Below, in pieces: positions 48,993-59,394 of a DNA stretch of 64,000 nucleotides. Within the stretch, counting starts at the first letter, position 1, and each line of letters starts with the position of its first letter. The position numbers and the translations under genes are program-made. The stretch is from Trissonchulus latispiculum (taxonomy: Eukaryota > Nematoda > Enoplea > Enoplida > Ironidae). The stretch lies in the NCBI GenBank assembly GCA_030248195.1, contig JASAND010011200.1:1-64000 (forward strand), written 5' to 3'. The notes below the pieces were generated by a model, which did not search any database, had not been told where the DNA came from, and saw only the letters and a program-made list of their open reading frames with translations.

Positions 48993-51900
48993 AAGTTTGG
49001 TATCAAATGAAAGCCCTTGGTGAGGCGAACATTTTTTGTCATTGGAGGACCCCTCCAAAGTGACCCCAGCGGCCTGTGGCGCCCTGACCAGGGTCCGGAC
49101 CGGTCCAAAATGCCCAAAAATCGATTTTTCCAAAAGTGGCTAAGTTTGGTATCAAATGAAAGCCCATGGTGAGGCGAACATTTTTTGTCATTGGAGGACC
49201 CCTCCAAAGTGACCCCAGCGGCCTGTGGCGCCCTGACCAGGGTCCGGACCGGTCCAAAATGCCCAAAAATCGATTTTTCCAAAAGTGGCTAAGTTCAGGC
49301 CTGTTGCGGTTCCTATTTTTCCTATTTTTTCCTATTTTTTCGAGACATTCCTATTTATTCCTATTTTCAGCCGAAATTCCTATTTTTTTCCTATTTTTTC
49401 TATTTGACCAGAGTAAATTGTCCTTGGATCTTTGTTATTTTTGTTGGTCAGAAAACAAAACTTTCGTTTATGTTTGAATGACAACAGTTTTTGGGAAAAA
49501 ATTTGCGCCGTCGGCGCAATTGTGTTTCCTTGTTTTAAAAACGTCCTCGTCTTACATAGTTTTGCTTATTGGTCCTCTAACTAATACAATCTCTTTTTAC
49601 ATCTTTGCTTTGGGTTACTAAATTCTTCGTTGAAAGATTAGAAGCTTTAGACGACCGTTGCCACAACTTTTTCCTGTTTTACAAAATTCTTGGTTATACG
49701 CTTACTCACACGGATTAAGTTAAGTGCCCCCCATTTTTGGTAGTTGGGCGCATAGGCCATAGGCATACTGGGTTTCCTCTAGGCAAAAAAGTGGGGGAGG
49801 AGCCCCACCACTAGTGAGGGGGGGGGGAAGACCAAAAGTGTGGGGGAATCCAAAGTGACGTTAAAATGCCAAAAATGCAGTAAAAATAGCCTGTTTTCTA
49901 CATACTGCTATAACTATGCTTAAAAGTGCTCAAAAATCAAGTTTGAGTACCAAAACAGACCATTTTTGACAAAAAATTCTGGCGAAGCCGGAAAATTTTT
50001 GAAGATTTGACCAAAAATTCTTAAAATTTGGCATTTTCTGGGCACCCTGTAGTGAGTGGGCGGAAGCCCAAAAAAGGGGGGGGAAGAGTGGTGGGCGCCC
50101 CACCAATCCCTCCCCACTAAAGAAAACCCAGGGCATATATAGGTTTTCCATAATCTGAATGCATATGCAGTGCTCGATGCACATCCACGCTAGCTTTACT
50201 CATGTGTTAAGCTTGGTTGTTTGTTTTAGTTATAGCATTTTTAGTATTTAAATGTTAGATTCTAACACAAAGATAAAGTAGAGATACAAGTAATTGCCGG
50301 GGGTGTCTGGGGCGGGGACCTCAACAAAGACTAGAGATTTCTCTGAAGTTGAGAGCCAGTAGCAATATTCCGGAGCGGTTTGACTGATATTTTTGTAATT
50401 GTCCCTTTTTATCGCTTGGATGAGTGCACACAAGACCACAATTTTTCTCATTTCAGAAATAAAGTGTGTGCCATTGCACTTTTTTCTGCAGGCCAGAAAA
50501 CTTATTTTCATAACTTTAAGGTTTGAAACGGGTTTAAACAGTGAGCAATGAATTCAGACCGTTGTCGACAATTTTCAGAATTTTCCAGAAAAATTAGAAA
50601 ATTTCTGGAAATTTCTAATTTTACAAATTTTTTCAAAAATTATCCAACTTACCAGAAAAAACTAGCGAGTTTTCTTTGAAGGATTGTAGTTCCCTCCGGT
50701 AACCAACCCTGGTTAAACCCAGATTAGACTCAACCAGCTTTAATAGCATCGCCACAGATTGCCCATTGGCCGAGTGGTCAAATATTTCAGCTTCAAATAA
50801 TCGATAATATAAGTGTTTCTAATCCCGAAAAATTGCGATAGCACCGTTTATTAAATTACATATCAAGTTTGCAAGCTCTCGAGAAATTTAAAATCCATTT
50901 AAAGTAAAGGCACTATTTTTTCCAAAACTTTCCTGCTTCGCCGGAGATTTTTTCGTAAAATTGCTATGTTTCAGCCTAAATACAGGTGTTTTTGAGAACT
51001 TTCGGAGTTTGTGCCTGCAAAATACGCCAAAATACCAATTTTTGACTCATTTTTGCAAAACAAATTCCCCCACCCCGATCCCACCACGAAAAATCCTTAA
51101 AAATATCATGATATAGTTGCTCTTTTTGGTAAAAACAAAAAATTAAGCCTTCATTTTAAGCCTGGGAATTCCTATTTTTTCCTATTTTTTGAACAAAAAG
51201 TTCCTATTTATTCCTATTTTTTGATGGTAAAATTCCTATTTTTATTCCTATTTTTTGGAAAAGCCCGCGCAACAGCCCTGTAAGTTTGGTATCAAATGAA
51301 AGCCCATGGTGAGGCGAACATTTTTTGTCATTGGAGGACCCCTCCAAAGTGGCCCCAGCGGCCTGTGGCGCCCTGGCCAGGGTCCGGACCGGTCCAAAAT
51401 GCCCAAAAATCGATTTTTCCAAAAGTGGCTAAGTTTGGTATCAAATGAAAGCCTATGGTGAGGCGAACATTTTTTGTCATTGGAGGACCCCTTCTTAGTG
51501 GATCCAGCGGCCTGTGGCGCCCTGACCAGGGTCCGGACCGGTCCAAAATGGCCAAAAATCGATTTTTCCAAAAGTGGCCAAGTTTGGTATCAGATGAAAG
51601 CCCTTGGTGAGGCGAACATTTTTTGTCATCGGAGGACCCCTCCAAAGTGGACCCAGCGGCCTGTGGCGCCGTGACCAGGGTCCGGACCGGTCAAAAATCG
51701 GTTTTTTAAAAAAATTTCCAAGTTTGCTATCAAATGAAACCCTTGGTGAGGCGAACATTTTTTGTCATCGGAGGACCCCTCCGAAGTGGACCCAGCGGCC
51801 TGTGGCGCCGTGACCAGGGTCCGGACCGGTCCAAAATCGATTTTTTGAAAGGTTTTCAAGTTTGGTATCAAATGAAAGCCCTTGGTGAGGCGAACATTTT

Positions 51901-52040
51901 ATCTCATTGGAGGACCCCTCCAAACTGGTCCCTAGCGACCTGTGACGGCCTGGCAAGGGGTCCTAATTGGTCAAAAATCAAAATTTCCAAAAGTTGTCAA
52001 ATTTGGTTTTAAGTGAAAGCCCTAAATGAGCAGAGCAATG
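48993..52040. repeat. ~149-bp satellite array, interrupted
   Basis: The landmark AAGTTTGGTATCAAATGAAA occurs at 48,993, 49,142, then (after the insert) 51,282, 51,431, 51,580, 51,720, 51,858 and in decayed form ~51,999. Spacings are 149, 149, 149, 149, 140, 138 and 141 bp; the split unit counts once. Units share GAGGCGAACATTTTTTGTCAT and a GGCGCCCTGRCCAGGGTCCG block. Open frames across several units on both strands are by-products of repetition. The unit is distantly similar to the 147-bp repeats of the fold-back element. Confidence 0.9.
49296..51280. mobile_element. 1,985-bp CAGGCCTGTTGC TIR element inside the satellite
   Basis: The left end CAGGCCTGTTGCGGTTCC faces the right end GCGCAACAGCCCTG. 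TAAGTT flanks both sides (49,290-49,295 and 51,281-51,286) and rejoins into an unbroken satellite unit. Subterminal TTCCTATTTTT repeats lie near both ends. Inside, 49,764-50,136 looks like a further nested TIR element with G-runs. No transposase frame is recognisable; the ends resemble hAT elements. A second left end of this family is at 17,384. Confidence 0.85.
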
Positions 52041-52078
52041 CATATCCAAGGTTACGGTGCTGGATGGCTTTTAAAATA

Positions 52079-52370
52079 GCCTTCCTGCCTAAGATAACGC
52101 ACCGTGTAAAAAGTTATGAAAAGGCCATGAACAGTGGCCTTCCTACCTAAGATAACGCACCGTGTAAAAAGTTCTGAAAAGGCCATGAACAGTGGCCTTC
52201 CTGCCTAAGATAACGCACCGTGTATTTAGTTCTGAAAAGGCCATGAACAGTGGCCTTCCAGCCTAAGATAACGCTCCGTGTATAATGTTCTGTAGAGGCC
52301 ATGAACAGTGGCCTTCCAGCCTAAGATGACGCACCGTGTATAAAGTTCTGAAAAGGCTATTAACAGGCAT
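52079..52370. repeat. 58-bp tandem repeat, five units
   Basis: Five near-identical 58-bp units carry CCTAAGATAACGCACCGTGT. Each unit boundary holds the palindrome AAGGCCA-tgaacag-TGGCCTT, so the array can form serial small hairpins. Confidence 0.92.
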
Positions 52371-52510
52371 TTTTCCGCTTCAGCAAACACATTCAGTTGA
52401 ACTAGAACGTTTTCATCCAGCCTGTTTGCGGTAGCTAGCTTTGCTTACATTGTGTATGTATGTATGCAACTTCTCTGACATGATTTTCTCTGCAGCGGAA
52501 AAATAAGCGA

Positions 52511-53084
52511 AACTAGGGGGGAAAATGCCCTCGACGGGCAACCAACTTGGTAGAATAGGGAAAGAATTGAATCTTAAATACACGGTACATGGTTACAACT
52601 GAGATTCTGCTGAAGCGGAAAAATGCCGTTTCTCAGCGACTAAAATGGCAGAAACCAGCTTTGTGCGCCGAATAGGGAATCTACTCGGCGACTAAAATGA
52701 AAGAAACCAGCTTTGTGCGCCGAATAGGGATCTACTTGGCGACTAAAATGAAAGAAACCAGCTTTGTGCGCCGAATAGGGAATCTACTCGGCGACTAAAA
52801 TGAAAGAAACCAGCTTTGTCGCCGAATAGGGAATTCCCTCCTTCCGCCCTATTCGCGCGAACTTTGAAGCCTATTATATATGTGTTGCTTTGCTAAATTA
52901 TGATAGAGAGCTTCAAAATGGCAGAATTACTTCAGAATGCAAAACAACAGTTTCATCAAGCACTTAAATCATGGTTTTCACAGGCATAAATACGCTGTCT
53001 TCGATGTGGTATCAGAAACATTGAGAGCATATATATATATACGATTTGGATATTGTTGCTGATATACGTATGTAGTATCTGTAT

Positions 53085-53128
<44 letters not shown>

Positions 53129-53817
53129 CTCCGTTCTGATCTTGCCGAGAATTGATACAATCAAACATTTTACGTACGTATATATATTAGAATAAATGAA
53201 ATGCGATTGATTGCACATGTTTTAGCACAAGGACTGTCGACCACAAATTGTTTAAACTGTCTACTTATTGTTGCTTTCTGTTGGTCCTGGTAGCGGTTGT
53301 ATGCGTAAAATATTTCACGGATCAGGTAGCTCAAAAAGAAATTAACCTAGCGCCACCCCTATTCACCACGCAACCGGCACGTGAAATGTCATATTGAGCG
53401 CAATGCTTACGTTGGCAGTTCCCAACAAAATAATTACCTCTATATTTCCTCCCGAAAGACGATAAGTTCGCGCGAATAGGGCGGAAGGAGGGAATTCCCT
53501 ATTCGGCGACAAAGCTGGTTTCTTTCATTTTAGTCGCCGAGTAGATTCCCTATTCGGCGCACAAAGCTGGTTTCTTTCATTTTAGTCGCCAAGTAGATCC
53601 CTATTCGGCGCACAAAGCTGGTTTCTTTCATTTTAGTCGCCGAGTAGATTCCCTATTCGGCGCACAAAGCTGGTTTCTGCCATTTTAGTCGCTGAGAAAC
53701 GGCATTTTTCCGCTTCAGCAGAATCTCAGTTGTAACCATGTACCGTGTATTTAAGATTCAATTCTTTCCCTATTCTACCAAGTTGGTTGCCCGTCGAGGG
53801 CATTTTCCCCCCTAGTT
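52511..53817. repeat. Exact 354-bp inverted repeat with 599-bp spacer
   Basis: The arms at 52,511-52,864 and 53,464-53,817 are the same length and, as read by eye, identical in reverse complement. This includes a deviant unit (GGGATCTACTTGGCG) mirrored in place. Each arm contains four ~63-bp tandem units (AAACCAGCTTTGTGCGCCGA). The spacer is unique sequence with short (TA)n and (TG)n runs near 53,030-53,128 and no gene. Confidence 0.9.
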
Positions 53818-55125
53818 ATCAGAGGAGTCGACGCGCATCTCTCTGCGTTCGCGGCTATGAGTGCACCTTTAATTATGGGGAATTTTTCCGAAACAGTCTT
53901 GGCGTGCTCCTAAATATTCTTACAAGTCTGTTTCTAAGTGCCAAACTAGGAGTCCTTAATGACTAACAGAATTTTAATTAATCCTAGAGGTGTGGACAAA
54001 TGGTGGCAAAATTAAAGTAGGTCCGTTTACAATTATTACGATAACTAGTTTTTCAACCAGTATATAGCTTATAACTAGTTTTTCAACCAGTATATAGCTA
54101 TCTGGAGATAAGCGCAGCTAGGCCTTAAGAATATAGAATTTGAAAATATCCAGATTGGGTTTGCTTTAGGAAAGAACTGAAGGCGGGGAAATTGAGAACT
54201 AAAGTCTGAAATCGTTCAAAATTAGTAAAATTAGCCTGCTGTTACAAAGCTGAAAATTACCTGAACAATTCTATTTGAATACCAATATCAACGCTTTTAG
54301 ACCCAAAAATTCTGATGAAGCCCGAAAATGTATACTGCAGATTAGAACACGGCCTGAGAAATGCCGTATCCTGGTCAAAACCTAGCTTAGATGCCGTCAA
54401 TTGTGACAAGTTGCTGAACCTGAAAATAGTAGTGCCACCGTTGAGAAAGCTCTGTATCCGCCTTCTTCTTTGCTAACAACTTTATCTCTGGCGTTGTCGT
54501 AGTGATAATTTTCTGTCTTCAGTTTACCCCGCGGAGTATTTTTCAAGGATATTTCCCGGAGTAAGGCTTCTGGGGTTCCTCTTTGCCGACCAGAGAATGT
54601 AGTTTTCGGGAGGAGAGGTGGTAAAAAATCAAACATATTATTTTGGAGTATTTTGCCTAGAGAAAGAAAAAACGTTCCCTAAACCGCCTGGATTTTGATT
54701 GGTCTCAGGCTAAACCATAAATTTTTGAAAGGTTTGTTTGGCACAAATTAGGAAACCCGAAAGGGGGCGTTTGGGGGAAAATTGATTCCGCGATAGAGGG
54801 AAGGTTGGCTTCGGACCCATTATAAAAATATTCCATTCCTATAAAAATAACCTGAGCTTCATGATATTAGCAAGTCTACATAATTGCACTGTTATTAAGA
54901 AGAAGGACTAGGTAAGTTACCGGAGGGCTTCTTTTCGTTACATCGCTCGGCCCACAATGCGCGAATTTTCCCACTTTTGGGGGTGTCGCTCTCTTTCACC
55001 ATGAATACGCCACCCCCTCCCTTTTTGGGAGAGTCGCTAAAATTGGTTCCCTTTGGGGAGGAGGGAACAGCCACTCAGTATCAGCCAACAGCCAATCAGT
55101 ATTTTCATTTTATTTAAGTTTCAAA
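53818..55125. other. 1.3-kb spacer upstream of RABGGTA
   Basis: No gene. A 30-bp direct duplication (AACTAGTTTTTCAACCAGTA) is at about 54,045-54,108. C- and G-rich repeat edges lie at 54,750-55,060. ATTTAAG occurs 7 nt before the RABGGTA ATG. Confidence 0.45.
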
Positions 55126-57293
55126 ATGCATGGAAGACGTAAAGTGGCTATAACTGAAGAACAGAAAGAAGCTAAGCGAAAGGAAAGGGAACAGAAGTTG
55201 AAAGCCTACCTGATCACCAGAGATAAAATATTTGATAAGAAATCCAAAGGTTGGTATATACTTGGTATTGGGGTTTTTATTCAATTAGTTCAGCTGTTTG
55301 CTGTCACTGTTGTTTTCATTTGCATAGTTGATTGCAGTTCAGTTGTCGGATCGAACCCATGAATTTATTGACAGGAAAATTCATGCCGATGGTTGAATAA
55401 ATTACTAGATGTGACATACTCATGTCTTTTAAGTCTTAAAAATTTGGTTCATCCTATGATCTGAAGCTTCTTCAGGCTTTGTGTGTTTTTATATATCGTA
55501 GAAGTGTTGTTTGTTTGTTTTTGTTTAGATGAAAAGGACGAAGAATTGCTCAGTTTGACTGCCAAAATCCTTTCCCACAATCCGGACGTCTATACCCTGT
55601 GGAACCTGCGTCGTGAAACACTGCAACGATTAGCTACAGAAGCTTCAACAGAAAAGCCACCTGTTGCAGTTTCCGTCCCAGATGGAGATTCTACGTCTGG
55701 TTCCGCGGGCGCTGCCCCCGGAGATAAGTCTGCGAAGGAACGCTTTGATCTTGAGGTACAGTTGAGGTCAGAACTGGAATTGACTCAAAACTGCCTTATG
55801 AATGCTAATCCAAAGTCTTACGGAGCTTGGCATCATAGAGCTTGGACATTGACCACCATGAAGGAACCAGATTTTAAGGTACTGGTACATACATAATATA
55901 TACTACTTATCGTTTCCCTTTTGCTAACCTGTTTTCAGGGAGTTAGGAATATTTCGAGGGGCTTCCCGTGGTGGGTGAGGGCCGGGAGGGTGGGGCGGTG
56001 GGCGACAAAAGTTTTAGGGGAAGTGGAGTTTTTACAGAAAAGAGCTGAATTTAGTATTTTTGATGTATTTTGCATGAATAAAAGCAAGACGTTATCAAAA
56101 GTGCCTGGATTTAGGCTACAAATACGTAGACATTTTTGCTATAAATCTCGGACGAAGCCGGAAAATTTTTGAAAATTGTCATATGATCTGGCAAAAATCC
56201 GTTGTAGGGGAGCGAAAATCCCAAGAAGGGCTGGTATCGGGGGAAGAGGTAATGGGGGGGTGGGGCGGAAAGATAATTTTCAATTGGGGGAGGGGGATAA
56301 AAATAACCATGATTTGCAGCGTGTTTAGTGGATGTTATGGTAAAAAGTAAACTAGAATGGACATTTCAGACTTGCTGGTAAAGTATGTAACTCTTCTTGT
56401 ACTCGCCTTGTATACCTACATAGCTCTTTCCTTGTATTATATGATGCAGCATATGCTTTCAGTATTTTTGAAATAATTTTTCAAACACTGCCGGAATAGT
56501 GAGGTTCAATCACGTGGTATTTCTCAAAATATTTTGACAAAATAGACTATATATACTCATGTTTTTCTGCAATGTACTGATTGTCTTAACTTTCCTTTTT
56601 TAGGCGGAAATAGCCCTCTGTAACAAAGCCCTGGAGATGGACGAACGCAACTTCCACTGTTGGGATTATCGACGCTTTGTCTGCCGACTGGCCTCAGTTC
56701 CCCTGGCAGAGGAGTTGGCCTTCTCTGATAAGAAGGTTAATGACAACTTTTCCAACTATTCCAACTGGCACTACCGGTCTCATCTGCTGCCAAGGATCTA
56801 CGGTCCTACCCTGGAGCCAGTAGAGGCTTCAGCCAACAGTGAAGCCGGAGCTGGCCCCGGAACCACGGCCAAAATCCTGGACGAGAGTGTTCTAAGGGCT
56901 GAGTTTGAGAAGGTTCAAAATGCCTTCTTTACGGATCCAGAGGATTCCTCGGCCTGGTTCTATCACACCTGGCTTTATGAGGCAACGGCAGCCTCACAGA
57001 CGCCAGGGGAACAGCCGCCTTCCGGCAGCAAGCGGCATCCGGAAATAACCGGAGTCTACTTATTTGCTGACCTGGGTCACTGCTTTCTTTGCCTTTCTAG
57101 TCCTGTTAACCTGCTGACGGGGCCTTATCGGCTTAGTCTGAGCTTGTCCGGTGGCGAGCTGACCCTTGACAGGTCCCCTCAGGGCATGAAGTCTTTGGAG
57201 GGTGGACGGCGTGGGCGAATGTGGCGCCTTCGATTGCCGAAACAGTTCACTGCCGGTGAACTGGATTTGACTACGGGTGATAAGGTTTGTCAA
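55126..57293 (+). CDS. RABGGTA: Rab geranylgeranyltransferase alpha subunit, 3' exons not seen
   Basis: Alpha subunit of the cytosolic enzyme that attaches geranylgeranyl groups to the C-terminal cysteines of Rab GTPases presented by REP. Exons 55126-55249, 55529-55878 and 56604-57293 are joined by GT-AG with matching phases, giving 388 codons so far. The N-terminus MHGRRKV and EAKRKEREQKLKAY matches the family start. Five prenyltransferase-alpha (PFTA) repeats are visible: NPDVYTLWNLRRE, NPKSYGAWHHRAW, DERNFHCWDYRRF, SNYSNWHYRSHLL and DSSAWFYHTWLYEA. An Ig/C2-like domain follows (LSLSLSGGELTL, GRRGRMWRLRLP). Exon 3 most likely ends at CAA|GTGAGT. Homologues continue with the rest of this domain and leucine-rich repeats, for which nothing was found up to 59,394. 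Beyond lies the minus-strand cluster, so the gene is either truncated or resumes past the window. Confidence 0.93.
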
Positions 57294-57946
57294 GTGAGTT
57301 CTCAGTTTGTCGTGATTTTTCACTACTTAACTTTCACATTGCCTTTTTTGTTACCGTTTCTTTGGAGATTTTAAAGCTAAACTGTCAATTAAACTTTATT
57401 TTGTTGTATATTGAACCATCCTGGCCATTGAAAAGCGGAATTAGATGATTCTTTTTTATTTACCATAAAGAAATAATGAAAAACGCCTGCCTGCAGTCAC
57501 TAAGGCCGTAGCCTTAGTCCGAACAGGAGAGAGCCAATGGGCGCTGTGAGCGCTCTTACCCAGAGAGAACCAGGGGCGTAGGCAGGGGGCAGGGGAAAAT
57601 GCCCCCCCGAAACTCATTTGCCCCCCGGGAAATTTTCCATGCCAGGGAAAATTTTACAAAATGTTCACCCCGTGCCGTAGGCGCGAATTTTGTTAATCGT
57701 CTCAGTAAAATCTAATTTGCACGTCAAATTACACGGTTAAATTTTCTGAAATTTTAGCAGAGTGCTCTAAAAAAGTTTCAATTATGCCATATTCTAAAAG
57801 GTCTGGCTTTTAACTGGAGGCTACCGCCCCCAGACCCCCGCCTATTTTATCTAAAGATACCTTTTCCACTTATAATTCTAAGAAGTTGTAGATATTGTTG
57901 TCTAAAAATGAGGAAACAGATTTGAATGTTTATATAATCTTTTTAA

Positions 57947-58921
57947 GGTGGTGATTCCTTTTGTAGACATCAACTTTAAACCTTTATTACTCAATCATTC
58001 ATTGGAGTTAAGAAGCCATTTTTATATCAAAATGCAGCTTAATATTTACTCTTTCTAGTGAATACAGAGAAAATAAATTTATTTCTCGGAAATTATTTTA
58101 CTACATTTTCGAAGTAATTTAATTTTCCTGATTTTTTGCAAACTAAAGTAAATTTTTTTGTGAGGCATCTGCCACATCATTCGATTCCACTATCAAATAG
58201 CTGGGGACCCTTTTTTAACTATTATGAAACCGCTCTTCGTTATAAAGAAATTAGCAAAAATGTATGCGCAACTTGGATTTTGCCTACTTTTCTCAACTTT
58301 GGCAAGCGAGCACTTTGGCTAGAAATCAGCAATCGGGGCAACTAAAAAAGGGTCCTGGGTTTTTTGTGTAAAACAATAGTAAGTGGCAACCCTCTAGCTT
58401 GCATGGTGAATGCTCCACAATTGCTGGAAAAAATCGGTCATGTTTTTGCAAAAACTACATTTTTCATGATAGCAGCGTACGGGATAGCAGTTAGAAGATT
58501 ATAATGTCACGGATAGTCGGCCTCGGCGTGACCTTCAAATTTATACCCTTAGTTTAATTTTACGGCTTGCGTAGCTCAAGAAATGGTGGATTATTTGATT
58601 TCTGCAAAACCGACAAGTTGGCACCGCCAAAATAAGAAAATCGGCTATAGCTCACGACAGCGAAAAGCTAAATGGTGCTTTAAGAAAAAAGGATGTAGAG
58701 CTCGATAGGATCTTTCCAATGAATATAATCATAGCTGTGCATCAACTGTCTAACTGTCAAAAATCGGCAAAAACGACCCCGAACGGAGACGTCGAGTTTT
58801 GAAGCGGGATTGCGCGGAGGGTGTTAAAATGCTAAAATAACTTATTTTGGATAGTTTCATCAAATTTCATCTTGATTTGAACTGTCAACCAACAATCTGT
58901 GCCCAAAAGAAATCACCACCT
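57947..58921 (-). mobile_element. Family A TTAA element, complete copy A4
   Basis: 975 bp, the same length as A1, in reverse orientation. TTAA is at 57,943-57,946 and 58,922-58,925. The ends are GGTGGTGATTCC and AAATCACCACC. Non-coding. Confidence 0.86.
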
Positions 58922-59359
58922 TTAATGTTTTCATTATGACTTTTATTACAATTCACAAAAATTATTCAGCTTCTGGGGTCGGGGTGCCCTGCCCCCCAGA
59001 CCCCCCGCGCAGCTGCTATATTAGCTCCTGCCTGGTTGTCCAAAAAGACGACAGCCAGCTCGGCTCTATCTGTGCTGCAACATTAGAGAAGGTTTTATCA
59101 AAACCTCTCTGACTGTGCTATGCACAGAAAGAGGACTGAGTAGTATAACAAGTCTTTATGGACCCTAAACCCTATTTCAGGTCGCCGACAAACCCTACTC
59201 TGAAATGTTCAGGGTACCTAAATAAAAACTGGTTTTATTATTTGAAACATTTCACGATCCTATTGCATTTGGTATTCTTGTTTATGAAAAACATTACACT
59301 GTTGTAGTTTTAGGTTAGTTCTTGTTAGATTTTGAAATCCGTCTATAAGAGACACTTGC

Positions 59360-59365
59360 TTTATT
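59360..59365 (-). terminator. AATAAA polyadenylation signal for the Tribbles-like gene
   Basis: A canonical AATAAA on the minus strand lies about 30 nt after the stop codon at 59,395-59,397. Confidence 0.6.
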
Positions 59366-59394
59366 GTGAACCAAGCATAAAACTATGCATAAAA

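Larger units (their letters stand above)
57294..59394. other. Repeat-filled gap between RABGGTA and the minus-strand cluster
   Basis: Apart from family A copy A4 (57,947-58,921), a G/C-run repeat edge at 57,570-57,850 (AGGGGCGTAGGCAGG) seems to continue after A4 at 58,960-59,040, as if A4 had split it. No leucine-rich-repeat coding segment and no other gene was found. Confidence 0.55.

Noticed and set aside
50755..50835. tRNA-like patch TTGGCCGAGTGGTCAAA
   Set aside because: A-box-like only; no B box and no fold; at best an old SINE trace.
48752..52012. Set of 60-144-codon frames with repeated peptides (for example FDTKLSHFWKN)
   Set aside because: The frames track the ~149-bp satellite unit, occur on both strands and change frame with unit length; not a repeat protein.
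52079..52370. Possible CRISPR-like array
   Set aside because: The 58-bp units are repeats throughout with no unique spacers, in a eukaryotic genome.
54397..54636. 79-codon minus-strand frame
   Set aside because: No recognisable motif, no splice partners and no paralogue in the window.
57281..57300. Donor AAG|GTTTGT as the end of RABGGTA exon 3
   Set aside because: CAA|GTGAGT nine bases on is a stronger donor and keeps phase 0; the first cannot be excluded without RNA.
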